Source: Chitinophagaceae bacterium C216
GTDB taxonomy: Bacteria > Bacteroidota > Bacteroidia > Chitinophagales > Chitinophagaceae
Reading direction: 5' to 3'
Assembly (NCBI GenBank): GCA_028485475.2
Contig: CP144143.1
Span: 62,001 to 126,000, forward strand
Length of the DNA stretch: 64,000 nt
This document shows, piece by piece, positions 18,848 to 27,517 of the stretch. The position numbers and the translations under genes are program-made. A model generated the notes under the pieces. It worked only from the letters and a program-made list of their open reading frames with translations. It ran no database searches and had not been told where the DNA came from. Within the stretch, counting starts at the first letter, position 1. Each line of letters begins with the position of its first letter.

Positions 18848-19258
18848 ATGAACAATACTCGATTTGCCACAGCGATCCATATTCTTGTTTTGCTCTCAAA
18901 ACATAAGGAGGAATGGATAGCTTCTGAATGGCTCGCAGGCAGTATTGGTGTAAATCCGGTGGTAGTGAGACGTGAAATAGCCGCACTCAAGAAAGCAGGT
19001 CTGGTAGAATCGTTAAAGGGTAAGGACGGAGGTTGCAGACTTGCTAAAAAAGATAAGGACCTCTTACTGTCGGAAGTATTTACAGCTATAAGCCACACTG
19101 ACCTATTGGGCAAAAAAAATAAAAACCCCAATCCTCAATGTCCTGTTGGCAAAAATATTAATAAAGAGCTAGACAAACTGTACAATCAAATTGACCAAAC
19201 AGTTGTCCAATATTTGAAACAATATACATTAAAGGAATTTACCCGGAAATTCGGATAA
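18848..19258 (+). CDS. Rrf2-family transcriptional regulator (YwnA-like)
   Basis: A 136-residue winged-helix protein. The N-terminal MNNTRFATAIHILVLLSKHK and the recognition-helix region NPVVVRREIAALKKAGLVES, followed by the wing GKDGGCRLAKK, are typical of Rrf2. Rrf2 members that bind Fe-S clusters carry three clustered Cys after the wing. Here that region holds only one Cys (NPQCPVGKN), so it resembles the cluster-free YwnA type, possibly a thiol or other small-molecule sensor. I use the ATG at 18848; a TTG six codons earlier would fall into the putative promoter. It is followed after 38 bases by an NmrA-like gene, the same pair as ywnA-ywnB in Bacillus subtilis. Confidence 0.88.
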   Translation: MNNTRFATAIHILVLLSKHKEEWIASEWLAGSIGVNPVVVRREIAALKKAGLVESLKGKDGGCRLAKKDKDLLLSEVFTAISHTDLLGKKNKNPNPQCPVGKNINKELDKLYNQIDQTVVQYLKQYTLKEFTRKFG

Positions 19259-19296
19259 CATTTATATCAAGTATAAAACTTATTAAATATTTACAT

Positions 19297-19947
19297 ATGA
19301 GCACAGTTGCAGTTATCGGAGCTACAGGATTTGTAGGTTCTAAAGTAGTTACAGAATTAGTAAACAGAGGTTATACAGTAAAAGCCATTGCTAGAGATAT
19401 TTCAAAACTTCCTCAGCATGAAAAAATTCAGGCGATCAGCGCTGATGTATACGCAGAAGATGATTTAATAGAAAAACTAAAAGGTGCTGATGCCGTAATC
19501 AGTACATTTAATGCGGGCTGGGATAACCCTAATCTGTATGATGACTTTCTTAAAGGTTCACGCATTATTGAAAGATCTGTAGAAAAAGCGGGTATTAAAA
19601 GACTAATAGTTGTAGGAGGTGCTGGTAGTTTGTATATTGACGGCAAACAAATTGTAGATGGTCCAGATTTTCCTGCAGCTTTTAAACCTGGTGCATTAGC
19701 GGCGCGAGATTATCTAAATGAAATTAAAAAAAATACCACACTGGACTGGACCTTCTTCTCTCCTGCTATAGAAATGAATCCCACGACAGCAGGACAAAGA
19801 AAAGGCAGTTACCGAACTAATACAGAAAATCCGGTATTTGATGAAAACGGACGCAGTATAATATCAGTGGAAGATGTTGCGGTTGTATTAGTCGATGAAT
19901 TAGAGAAAGGCCAGTTTATAAGACAACGCTTTACTGCGGCATATTGA
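19297..19947 (+). CDS. NAD(P)-binding NmrA/SDR-like oxidoreductase (YwnB-like)
   Basis: A 216-residue Rossmann-fold protein of the atypical SDR group. The N-terminal dinucleotide-binding motif is VIGATGFVGSKVV (residues 5-17), preceded by a short beta strand. ISTFNAGWDNP and LIVVGGAGSLYIDG correspond to the strands around the nucleotide, and no canonical YxxxK catalytic pair is obvious, as in NmrA-like sensor or quinone-reductase members. It is co-transcribed with the Rrf2 gene, which suggests the Rrf2 protein controls it in response to redox or electrophile stress. The substrate is unknown. Confidence 0.87.
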   Translation: MSTVAVIGATGFVGSKVVTELVNRGYTVKAIARDISKLPQHEKIQAISADVYAEDDLIEKLKGADAVISTFNAGWDNPNLYDDFLKGSRIIERSVEKAGIKRLIVVGGAGSLYIDGKQIVDGPDFPAAFKPGALAARDYLNEIKKNTTLDWTFFSPAIEMNPTTAGQRKGSYRTNTENPVFDENGRSIISVEDVAVVLVDELEKGQFIRQRFTAAY

Positions 19948-19960
19948 AACAGATTTATGA

Positions 19961-19991
19961 AACGACCTCATGATCATGAGGTCGTTTTTTT
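19961..19991 (+). terminator. Terminator of the Rrf2/NmrA operon
   Basis: AACGACCTCATG pairs with CATGAGGTCGTT as a long perfect stem, followed by a run of T, 14 bases after the stop. The neighbouring minus-strand gene converges here. Confidence 0.85.
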
Positions 19992-20012
19992 ATACCTCTT
20001 TCAAAAACCGAA

Positions 20013-20324
20013 CTATTTTTTTGCATGAGCATTTACATAGGCTGTCACTTGGTCCACTTCCTCACTATTTAAACGAGCTTTTTTAACCATAGAAGCCAAT
20101 ATTGGACGCAGCTCTTCAAATGTTTTAGAAGCTACTGCCTCATCTTTGGGCTTATGACACTTAGTGCACTGATTATTGAAAATAACACTTCCAGCATTAA
20201 TCACTTCAGCGTCTTTACTAACATTTTCCGAAGTAGGAATGATTGCATCTGTAGCAGCGGGAGTAGCTTTAGGAGTACAAGCTACCGCGAAAGCAATACC
20301 TAGAATGACGAATAGGTGTTTCAT
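20013..20324 (-). CDS. Small monohaem cytochrome c lipoprotein
   Basis: A 103-residue exported electron carrier. The signal peptide ends in a lipobox (FAVAC, lipid Cys16), then a Thr/Ala/Pro linker and one class I cytochrome c domain with the haem motif CTKCH (Cys53, Cys56, His57). Met79 in ILASMVKKA is a plausible sixth ligand. The protein is short for the family but complete. It is anchored in a membrane facing the periplasm. The partner oxidase or reductase is not encoded nearby. Its stop is convergent with the NmrA operon, and a TTGTA-N4-TACAA palindrome lies 15 bases upstream of the ATG. Confidence 0.88.
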   Translation of the reverse strand: MKHLFVILGIAFAVACTPKATPAATDAIIPTSENVSKDAEVINAGSVIFNNQCTKCHKPKDEAVASKTFEELRPILASMVKKARLNSEEVDQVTAYVNAHAKK

Positions 20325-20338
20325 AAATCATGGCTTTA

Positions 20339-20352
20339 TTGTATTAATACAA
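20339..20352. promoter_or_regulatory. Palindrome upstream of cytochrome c gene (CRP/FNR-like)
   Basis: TTGTATTAATACAA is a perfect 14-bp palindrome 15 bases before the cytochrome c start. Its TTGT-N6-ACAA ends resemble CRP/FNR-family sites. The binding protein is unknown. Confidence 0.4.
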
Positions 20353-20382
20353 AAAGTGCACCATTTATGAAAATATTACCCA

Positions 20383-23124
20383 TCATTTTAGAATGCTTCG
20401 TAGCTGATAGGTTCCTGAACCCGCTTTAAATACCAGATATTTCTTTTCACGCTTTACATACTTTAAGGGCACATTACTGGTTATCAGCTCCTTTACATGT
20501 TGCGCATATTGAGCATGGCAAGGCAGATAAATCAACGCCGTTGTATTGACAGGAACAGAAACTTTTAAAATAAAATCATTACGCTCTTTTTTCCAATCAC
20601 AAATAATTCTTCCATAAGGGCTGTCATAATAGCCTTTAGCATAATTCAAATCATCAGCAATAAAAGGCTTTATACTAAAACTCCTAAAGGCCGGTTCAGA
20701 AGCATTAATTCCCAAAATAGAGCGATAAAACCATTCCGTAACGGAACCAAACATAGGGTGGTTTTGTGAGTATACATTATCGGAATACTTCCAGGTTTCC
20801 CATATAGTAGTTGCCCCTTTTTCAATCATATGCCCCCAACCTGGATAGTCTTTTTGATTGACGATAGTGTAAGCTAATTCCTGTTCATTTTCCCTGCGCA
20901 TTACATCAAACATCATTTTCGTAGCAAAAATGCCTGTATGCACATGATTTTGTTTTTTTTCAAAAGCCTCCTTCATTCTATCCCTAATCTGATTTTTTTC
21001 ATCTGTATTAATGATATCGTACCATAGTGGGAAAATCTGTGCAGCCTGTGTACCATTATCAAACACACCATCTCCTTTATAAAATTTATGCAGAATGGCT
21101 TCTTTAATTTGTGCACACAGCCGGGCATATCTTTCTGTATCTGTATTTTTATCTAATAAGCGGGAAAAACGTTCCATCAACATAGCATGATGGTAATAAA
21201 ATAAAGAAGCTGTGAGGGCTTCCGGTTTTACTTCCAGAGATTCATGATCGCTGATATCCTCGTCATACAAAAAATCGCGAGCATTTTTTTCTAGAAAAGC
21301 AATCTGTTTTTGTAAAGAAGCGTAATGTTTTTCAATTACTCTTTTATCCCCATAAAATTCATACAGTTTCTCTACAAGATAGGGATATCCGAGTTGCCAG
21401 CCTAAAGGCCCTGATTGATCTCCCGGCCCTTTATCATGTAAGCCTACAAAAGGAGCCGTTTCGGGTATACCCCCTAAAGGGCGTTGATCGTCCTCAAAAT
21501 CCTGCAATACTTTTCGGTAAAAATTATGCATATCAAAATTGTAGCAGAAAGACTCTAGTGTACAAAACAGATCTCCACCATAACCAAATTTTTCTCTTCC
21601 TGCACAATCAGACTGTACACTGAAAATGTTGCTTTTGAAAGTACGCAGTACATTTTCTTGTATCTTATTAAATAAGTCATTTGAACATTCAAACGCACCG
21701 CTAACAGATACGTCGGCATGCATAACCAGTCCGCTAATATCGTCAGGAGTAGGAACTCCAGGCCATCCCTTTATTTCTACATATCGAAATACATGAAACG
21801 TAAATCTTGGACTCCATACCTCAATGTCATTTCCTGCAGCAATATAACAGTCTTGTTGCCAAGCTATAGGGGGAGCGCCTGGTCCTCCGTTTCCTTTTTT
21901 GATCTGTCCTGCCACCGTCGTCATACCATTCAACTGTCCATCGTTATACACATCCTCGCCGTAACGTAGCGATATACGGGTTCCGCGCGGCGCATTTACT
22001 TTGATTTGAGCGACACCTGCAAAGTTTTCTCCCATATCTGCAACATATACTCCTTTTGATACCTCATTAATGGCAACGGGTTTAACAATTCTTTTTACTC
22101 TAACTTGGGGCTGTAGGTCAGCCACTAGTTTGCCTTTAGGGCCCTCAACAACCATAGCCTGTTTGCCATTGTGCATTTCAGTATCAGAGAGCCATTGGGT
22201 AACATTGCGTGCATCATAAGTCTCTCCTAGGTATACATTATTCTTTATCACAGCCCCCTCCTGATATTGCCAGCTATGATCTGTAATAATCTCACTTATC
22301 GTACCGTCTACATACATTATCCGTAACTGAGCTATTACAGAAGGGCGACCTGTTGTTAATGCATCGCGAAGATTGTATTTGCCCCAGAAACGCATCGGTA
22401 GTGGATTATACCAGCCGTTGCCCACTTGCACACCTATGATATTTTTACCGGAGCTTACTAACGCTGTTACATCATAGGTTCTATACAAGATGCGCTTATC
22501 AAAGTTGGTCCAACCGGGCGTTAGTGCATCATCACTTATTTTTTTACCATTGAGATACGCTTCGTAATATCCGGCACCGGTGATATATAGACGTGCAGAG
22601 CGAATCTGTTTATCTGTTGTAAACACTTTCTTGAATACCGGCATGGGGTCTTCCTTGTAAAAATCTTCATCCTTTTCCGGGATCTTTTTACCATCATTTA
22701 TCCAGTGCGCCTTCCAATCAGTGGCATGAAGCATTGCCGTTTCGAACCAAGTAATATCACTCCATCCAGATGCCAACCCCTTTTCATCATACACTCTAAC
22801 ACGCCAATAATATCTGGAAAAAGAAGTCAGGGTGCGGCCTTGATAAACAATACCAATACTTTGCCGAGATTTTATTTTTCCTGAACGCCACATATCAGCC
22901 TTCCCTTGATTAATTAATTGTAGGGATGATGCCACCTCTATTTCGTAAGCTGATTGCGATTTATTGTATTGATCACTTTCCAATTTCCAGCCAAGTACGG
23001 GCTGCGGGACATCGATTCCCAAAGGAGTAATCACATACTCGCAATGTAGCGCGGTGACCCTTAAGGACTGACCTAATAAAATAAAACTCTGTAGTAACAG
23101 GCAAGCAATCGTAATATAACGCAC
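20383..23124 (-). CDS. Alpha-L-rhamnosidase (GH78), exported
   Basis: Releases alpha-linked L-rhamnose from plant glycosides or pectic side chains. The 913-residue protein has a signal peptide (MRYITIACLLLQSFILLGQ), an N-terminal fibronectin-like domain (about 20-130), beta-sandwich domains with the GH78 segments ALTPGWTNFDKRILYRTYDV and GNGWYN, and an (alpha/alpha)6 barrel from about 480 with the acidic motif SDCAGREKFGYGGD and the IWETWKYSDNVYSQNHPMFGSVTEWFYR region, followed by a C-terminal beta-sandwich. The start is GTG at 23124, the only start in front of the signal peptide. It is not part of a SusCD cluster here. A promoter box and a 9-bp inverted repeat lie just upstream. Confidence 0.92.
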   Translation of the reverse strand: MRYITIACLLLQSFILLGQSLRVTALHCEYVITPLGIDVPQPVLGWKLESDQYNKSQSAYEIEVASSLQLINQGKADMWRSGKIKSRQSIGIVYQGRTLTSFSRYYWRVRVYDEKGLASGWSDITWFETAMLHATDWKAHWINDGKKIPEKDEDFYKEDPMPVFKKVFTTDKQIRSARLYITGAGYYEAYLNGKKISDDALTPGWTNFDKRILYRTYDVTALVSSGKNIIGVQVGNGWYNPLPMRFWGKYNLRDALTTGRPSVIAQLRIMYVDGTISEIITDHSWQYQEGAVIKNNVYLGETYDARNVTQWLSDTEMHNGKQAMVVEGPKGKLVADLQPQVRVKRIVKPVAINEVSKGVYVADMGENFAGVAQIKVNAPRGTRISLRYGEDVYNDGQLNGMTTVAGQIKKGNGGPGAPPIAWQQDCYIAAGNDIEVWSPRFTFHVFRYVEIKGWPGVPTPDDISGLVMHADVSVSGAFECSNDLFNKIQENVLRTFKSNIFSVQSDCAGREKFGYGGDLFCTLESFCYNFDMHNFYRKVLQDFEDDQRPLGGIPETAPFVGLHDKGPGDQSGPLGWQLGYPYLVEKLYEFYGDKRVIEKHYASLQKQIAFLEKNARDFLYDEDISDHESLEVKPEALTASLFYYHHAMLMERFSRLLDKNTDTERYARLCAQIKEAILHKFYKGDGVFDNGTQAAQIFPLWYDIINTDEKNQIRDRMKEAFEKKQNHVHTGIFATKMMFDVMRRENEQELAYTIVNQKDYPGWGHMIEKGATTIWETWKYSDNVYSQNHPMFGSVTEWFYRSILGINASEPAFRSFSIKPFIADDLNYAKGYYDSPYGRIICDWKKERNDFILKVSVPVNTTALIYLPCHAQYAQHVKELITSNVPLKYVKREKKYLVFKAGSGTYQLRSILK

Positions 23125-23145
23125 AACTAATATTTTTGAATACCC

Positions 23146-23179
23146 ATATAAGTGACAAAATTAGGCATCACACTTATAT
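23146..23179 (-). promoter_or_regulatory. GH78 promoter box inside an inverted repeat
   Basis: On the minus strand TAATTTTG (23156-23163) matches TAnnTTTG and would give a leader of about 25 bases. It is flanked by ATATAAGTG (23146-23154) and CACTTATAT (23171-23179), a perfect 9-bp inverted repeat that could be an operator. Confidence 0.42.
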
Positions 23180-23193
23180 CTGCTGCGTTATTA

Positions 23194-24486
23194 TTAAGAT
23201 ATTGTTTTGAGACTTTCACGTACTGCCTCTATCGTTTTATCCAGATCTTCGTAGCTCAATGCATTATTAAGGAACCAGCTTTCAAAAGCAGAAGGCGGTA
23301 GATAAACACCCCGCTGCAACATAGCGTGGAAAAACTTTTTAAACAACTCAATATCACATGCTGCCGCACTTGCAAAATCGGTAACAGGCTTATTGCTAAA
23401 ATGGACACTAATCATACTACCAAAATGATTAATAGTATAAGGGTGCCCCCATTCGCTCAAAACTTTGTCTAACCCATCTTTTAGATATTTTGTTTTGGTA
23501 TCTAATTCCTGTAACAGAGAGGGATGGTTTTTAAGCTCAGATAACAAAGTATACCCGGCGATCATTGCTATAGGATTTCCACTTAATGTGCCTGCCTGAT
23601 ATACATTACCTAAGGGCGCAACCACTTCCATTATTTCTCTTTTTCCACCGAAAGCACCTACTGGCATACCCGCACCAATTACTTTACCATATGTTACCAA
23701 ATCGGCATTAATACCTAATCTTTCCTGTGCACCACCTAAAGCTAAGCGAAAACCGGTCATTACTTCATCAAAAATCAACACAATCTTTTCTTCATCACAA
23801 ATCTGACGCAATCCTTCCAAAAAGCCCGGCTGAGGCAAAATACAGCCCATATTGCCTGCCACTGGCTCAACAATAATTGCGGCAATTTCATTAGGATGTT
23901 CTGCAACCAGACGCTTTACCGCTTCGAGGTCGTTATAAGCGCAGGTTAACGTATCGTTTGCTATGGCGGCAGTAACACCCGGCACTGTTTGTATATTGAA
24001 AGTTGCTACACCACTACCCGCTTTCACCAGAAAAGAATCGGCATGGCCGTGATAACATCCTTCGAATTTAATAAACTTGTTTCTGCCTGTATAACCTCTA
24101 GCCACTCGCAGTGCACTCATACACGCCTCAGTACCGCTACTTACCATACGAATCAAATCCACATTTGGCACCAGTGATTTTATCAGCTCTGCCATTTTTA
24201 TTTCAAGCTCCGTAGGTGCACCATATGAGGTGGAGTATGTGGCTTGCTCCTGAATAGCTTTTACAACTGGCTCATAAGCATGCCCTAAAATAAGCGGGCC
24301 CCAAGAAGCGATATAATCGATATACTGATTGCCATCTTCATCATACAAATAAGCGCCCTTGGCTTTTTTTATAAATAATGGTGTACCTCCTACACTTTTA
24401 AAAGCACGTACCGGCGAATTAACGCCTCCGGGTATAGAATGCTGTGCTCTTTCAAACAAAGCCTTACTTGTCTCGTAACTATACAT
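23194..24486 (-). CDS. hemL: Glutamate-1-semialdehyde 2,1-aminomutase
   Basis: PLP enzyme that makes 5-aminolevulinate from glutamate-1-semialdehyde, the second committed step of the C5 haem route. The 430 residues match the family length. PLP features are visible: [15 protein letters not shown] phosphate loop, DEVMTGFR with the cofactor-ring Asp, and the Schiff-base Lys268 in [18 protein letters not shown]. It is the last gene of the minus-strand haem cluster, 31 bases after an STM3941-family gene. It works directly after HemA, although the two genes lie at opposite ends of the cluster. Confidence 0.97.
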   Translation of the reverse strand: MYSYETSKALFERAQHSIPGGVNSPVRAFKSVGGTPLFIKKAKGAYLYDEDGNQYIDYIASWGPLILGHAYEPVVKAIQEQATYSTSYGAPTELEIKMAELIKSLVPNVDLIRMVSSGTEACMSALRVARGYTGRNKFIKFEGCYHGHADSFLVKAGSGVATFNIQTVPGVTAAIANDTLTCAYNDLEAVKRLVAEHPNEIAAIIVEPVAGNMGCILPQPGFLEGLRQICDEEKIVLIFDEVMTGFRLALGGAQERLGINADLVTYGKVIGAGMPVGAFGGKREIMEVVAPLGNVYQAGTLSGNPIAMIAGYTLLSELKNHPSLLQELDTKTKYLKDGLDKVLSEWGHPYTINHFGSMISVHFSNKPVTDFASAAACDIELFKKFFHAMLQRGVYLPPSAFESWFLNNALSYEDLDKTIEAVRESLKTIS

Positions 24487-24517
24487 ATCAATGTTCTTTT
24501 TACAATTATAAAATCAG

Positions 24518-25051
24518 CTAGTTTGCAATTTCTTTACCAAACTCCTCGTATTTTCTTTTCATCATGTTCAGCAACTCATTAAAATCAACCTTCAACTTAC
24601 CGGCGGCTATGTTTATGGGCGTTTTTAGCGTTGTATAATTCAACTCCAGCATTTTTCTTTTCAAAGAATGCCGTTCTTCGGCTATATACTTTTCGGGTTC
24701 TTTTATGCTTATCACTATAAAGTTTTCTCCTGAGGCTTGCACATGCTTGATTTCTGTTACATCTTTCCAAAGCACTTTTGCAAACATTACGCCAAGCGAG
24801 TTATCGACAAAACCGTTATTATCGATTATCAATCCCGGTTTTTTATTAAATACCTTTTGTGCCAAAATAGCGGTAATAATCGTAAATAAAAAAGTGCCGA
24901 TAAAGCCGGTTATCTTTACAAAACCATACTTCGTTCCTTTCACAAACAGTTGTGGCTGCACAACCATTATAACAAAGAGCAATAGTAATAACGAAAATAA
25001 AATCAGCTGTTTTGCTGCTTTAGATTTGTTAATGGGTATTTCAATAATCAT
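24518..25051 (-). CDS. STM3941-family membrane protein, function unknown
   Basis: A 177-residue protein with two N-terminal hydrophobic helices (about 17-35 and 44-66) after a short basic segment. A cytoplasmic domain follows, beginning NKKPGLIIDNNGFVDNS and continuing VLWKDVTEIKHV, the hallmark segment of the STM3941 family. The rest is beta-rich with a charged helical C-terminus. The family has no assigned function. It is embedded between hemN and hemL with gaps of 9 and 31 bases, so it is transcribed with haem genes. A haem-related role is inference from position only. Confidence 0.78.
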   Translation of the reverse strand: MIIEIPINKSKAAKQLILFSLLLLLFVIMVVQPQLFVKGTKYGFVKITGFIGTFLFTIITAILAQKVFNKKPGLIIDNNGFVDNSLGVMFAKVLWKDVTEIKHVQASGENFIVISIKEPEKYIAEERHSLKRKMLELNYTTLKTPINIAAGKLKVDFNELLNMMKRKYEEFGKEIAN

Positions 25052-25060
25052 ATACTTAGT

Positions 25061-26425
25061 TTATACCGTCATTGAAAATATTCTGGTTTCGGGTTGTTTT
25101 CTAAGTAACCTCAGATCAAATGCCATAGCAATATTCCGCACAAATCCTCTTCCTGCTTCTGTAACTTTTAATCCATCTTTCTTCAACGTTACTAGTCCAT
25201 CCTGCTGCATTTCTTGAAGGCGGTTCACAATCTGGGGAATTTCGGGTAGCTGCATTGCTTTTTCCTTCCAAGATGTTTCCAGATTGCACATGATATTTAA
25301 GATATGCCTACGTACTACAAGATCTTCCTCGCTTAAAATATGGCCTCGAAATACGGGCAATCTACCCTCCTTTACGCGAGCTGTATAAGCTTCCACAGAC
25401 TTATCATTCTGCGCAAATGCATACCAACTATCACTAATAGCAGACATGCCCAACCCAATCATCACCTGAGTGTATGATGAGGAATAGCCCATGAAATTGC
25501 GATGGAGCGTTTTGTTTTGAATAGCCTTATACAAGCTATCGCTAGGCAAAGCAAAATGATCCATTCCTATTTCCACATATCCTTTCTCTTCAAGTAAATT
25601 CTTTCCTCGCTCGTACAAAGCACGCTTTAATTCTGCCGAAGGAAGATCGTTCTCGCCAAATCCTCGTTGTCCCACTCCCTTAATCCAAGGCACATGAGCA
25701 TACGAGTAAAATGCAATTCGGTCGGGTTGAAGCAGCTTAGTCTTTTCAATCGTGTTCTTCATGCTTTCCCAAGTCTGATGTGGTAATCCAAACACCAGAT
25801 CATGACTAATACTTTCATAACCGATATTCCTAGCTGCCTCGGTGACTTCTTTTACTTTTTCAAAAGGTTGAATACGATGAATAGTTTTTTGCACACGGGG
25901 ATCATAATCCTGCACACCAAAACTCACTCGGCGAAATCCCAATTCGTACAACGCTTTTAGATGTTGTTGAGTAGTATTATTAGGATGCCCCTCGAAACTA
26001 AATTCGGGCTGAGCTGCAATATCTGCCGATGCAAAGAGAGATTCGATAAGTCTTTTTAAATTTTCGGGACTAAAAAATGTAGGAGTACCTCCGCCTAAGT
26101 GCAGCTCTTTTATTTGAGGACGACTACCTAATACATCGCAATACATTTGCCATTCCTTTAGCAATGTATCGATATAAGGCGCCTCAACATTATGTTGCTT
26201 GGTAATACGCTTATGACAGGCACAGAATGTACAAAGACTCTCACAAAAAGGTAGATGGATGTAAACACTAATGCCTGAGTTATTATTAATTTCGGCAAAA
26301 CTTCTTTGTAAAGTATCTATCCATTTATCAACAGTAAACAAATCCGTATCCCAATATGGAACAGTAGGATAACTGGTATATCGAGGCCCCGGGATATTGT
26401 ATTTATTGATAAGATGAGCGTCCAT
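25061..26425 (-). CDS. hemN: Oxygen-independent coproporphyrinogen III dehydrogenase
   Basis: Radical-SAM enzyme that decarboxylates coproporphyrinogen III to protoporphyrinogen IX without oxygen. At 454 residues it has the true HemN length rather than the shorter HemW. The cluster motif is CESLCTFCAC (Cys61, Cys65, Cys68, with the extra Cys70 seen in HemN). The N-terminal YNIPGPRYTSYPT segment, characteristic of HemN substrate binding, is present, as are LHLGGGTPTF and SFGVQDYDP. It is co-transcribed with hemB upstream. hemF for the aerobic reaction is in the same operon, so the cell can make haem with or without oxygen. Confidence 0.96.
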   Translation of the reverse strand: MDAHLINKYNIPGPRYTSYPTVPYWDTDLFTVDKWIDTLQRSFAEINNNSGISVYIHLPFCESLCTFCACHKRITKQHNVEAPYIDTLLKEWQMYCDVLGSRPQIKELHLGGGTPTFFSPENLKRLIESLFASADIAAQPEFSFEGHPNNTTQQHLKALYELGFRRVSFGVQDYDPRVQKTIHRIQPFEKVKEVTEAARNIGYESISHDLVFGLPHQTWESMKNTIEKTKLLQPDRIAFYSYAHVPWIKGVGQRGFGENDLPSAELKRALYERGKNLLEEKGYVEIGMDHFALPSDSLYKAIQNKTLHRNFMGYSSSYTQVMIGLGMSAISDSWYAFAQNDKSVEAYTARVKEGRLPVFRGHILSEEDLVVRRHILNIMCNLETSWKEKAMQLPEIPQIVNRLQEMQQDGLVTLKKDGLKVTEAGRGFVRNIAMAFDLRLLRKQPETRIFSMTV

Positions 26426-26475
26426 AATTCATTAGCGCATATATTCAATATACAAAGCCGTAGCTGTACAGCTCA

Positions 26476-27465
26476 TTATAAATTTTCTGACAACAATTTC
26501 ACTGCATCCTTGGCAAAATAAGTAGCAATCAAATCTGCGCCAGCGCGCTTAATGGCAGTGAGGCTTTCGATAATTGCTTTATTCTCATCCACCCAACCTC
26601 GAGCTGCGGCTGCTTTAATCATTGCGTATTCGCCGCTCACATGATAAGCCGAAACAGGAATGGTCACAGCATTTTTCACATCGCGAATGATATCTAGGTA
26701 AGCCATAGCCGGCTTTACCATCACAATATCTGCCCCTTGTTCTACATCTTGCAGGGTTTCGTTGATAGCTTCAATACGGTTGGCATAGTTCATTTGATAT
26801 GTTTTCTTATCGCCAAATCCGGGAGCGCTATCTAACGCATCTCTGAATGGTCCATAGAAACAGCTGGCATATTTTGCACTATAGCTCATGATACCGACAT
26901 CCGTATAGCCATTTTCTTCCAATGCTTTCCTGAAAGCGCCAATACGACCATCCATCATATCGCTGGGTGCAATAAAATCTGCTCCGGCCTCGGCATGTGA
27001 AAGACTCATGAGTGTTAATGCTTCTACAGTTTGATCATTTAGAATAACACCCTTCTCCATATCTACAATACCATCGTGCCCATAAATAGAATAAGGGTCC
27101 AATGCCACATCAGTCATCACCAACATTTCCGGAACAGCATCTTTAATGGCTTTAATAGAACGTTGCATGAGACCATCAGGATTCCAAGCTTCTTTACCTG
27201 TATTATCCTTAACCTCATCTTTGGCCTTTACAAACAATAACACACACTTAATTCCTAGCTTCCATAATTCCTTAACTTCCAGAATAATAAGATCGAGACT
27301 ATACCGATAATAACCCGGCATAGATGGAATTTCTGTTTTTATATTTTCACCTTCATCAATGAATAAGGGAACAATAAAATCATTGGGTGTTAATACTGTT
27401 TCAGCAACTAGGCTTCTGATAGCTGCTGATTTACGGAGTATTCTATTGCGTCTTTGAAGATACAT
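26476..27465 (-). CDS. hemB: Porphobilinogen synthase (delta-aminolevulinic acid dehydratase)
   Basis: Condenses two 5-aminolevulinates to porphobilinogen. The 329 residues match the family. Both active-site lysines are visible: Lys198 in SYSAKYASCFYG and Lys251 in VMVKPAMAYLD. The metal-binding loop reads DVALDPYSIYGHDG, with Ala/Asp in place of the Cys residues of zinc enzymes. This places it in the zinc-independent, magnesium-responsive class. Gap to hemF upstream is 52 bases and to hemN downstream 50 bases. Start: ATG at 27465. Confidence 0.97.
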   Translation of the reverse strand: MYLQRRNRILRKSAAIRSLVAETVLTPNDFIVPLFIDEGENIKTEIPSMPGYYRYSLDLIILEVKELWKLGIKCVLLFVKAKDEVKDNTGKEAWNPDGLMQRSIKAIKDAVPEMLVMTDVALDPYSIYGHDGIVDMEKGVILNDQTVEALTLMSLSHAEAGADFIAPSDMMDGRIGAFRKALEENGYTDVGIMSYSAKYASCFYGPFRDALDSAPGFGDKKTYQMNYANRIEAINETLQDVEQGADIVMVKPAMAYLDIIRDVKNAVTIPVSAYHVSGEYAMIKAAAARGWVDENKAIIESLTAIKRAGADLIATYFAKDAVKLLSENL

Positions 27466-27517
27466 TTTATGTAAGTATTTTATTTTTCAAATGATAGATG
27501 TTTCATTACGCAGCACA

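Noticed and set aside
20383-23124. GH78 gene as part of the SusCD utilisation locus
   Set aside because: It lies 30 kb away on the other strand with no SusCD neighbours; no evidence links it to the GH130 locus.
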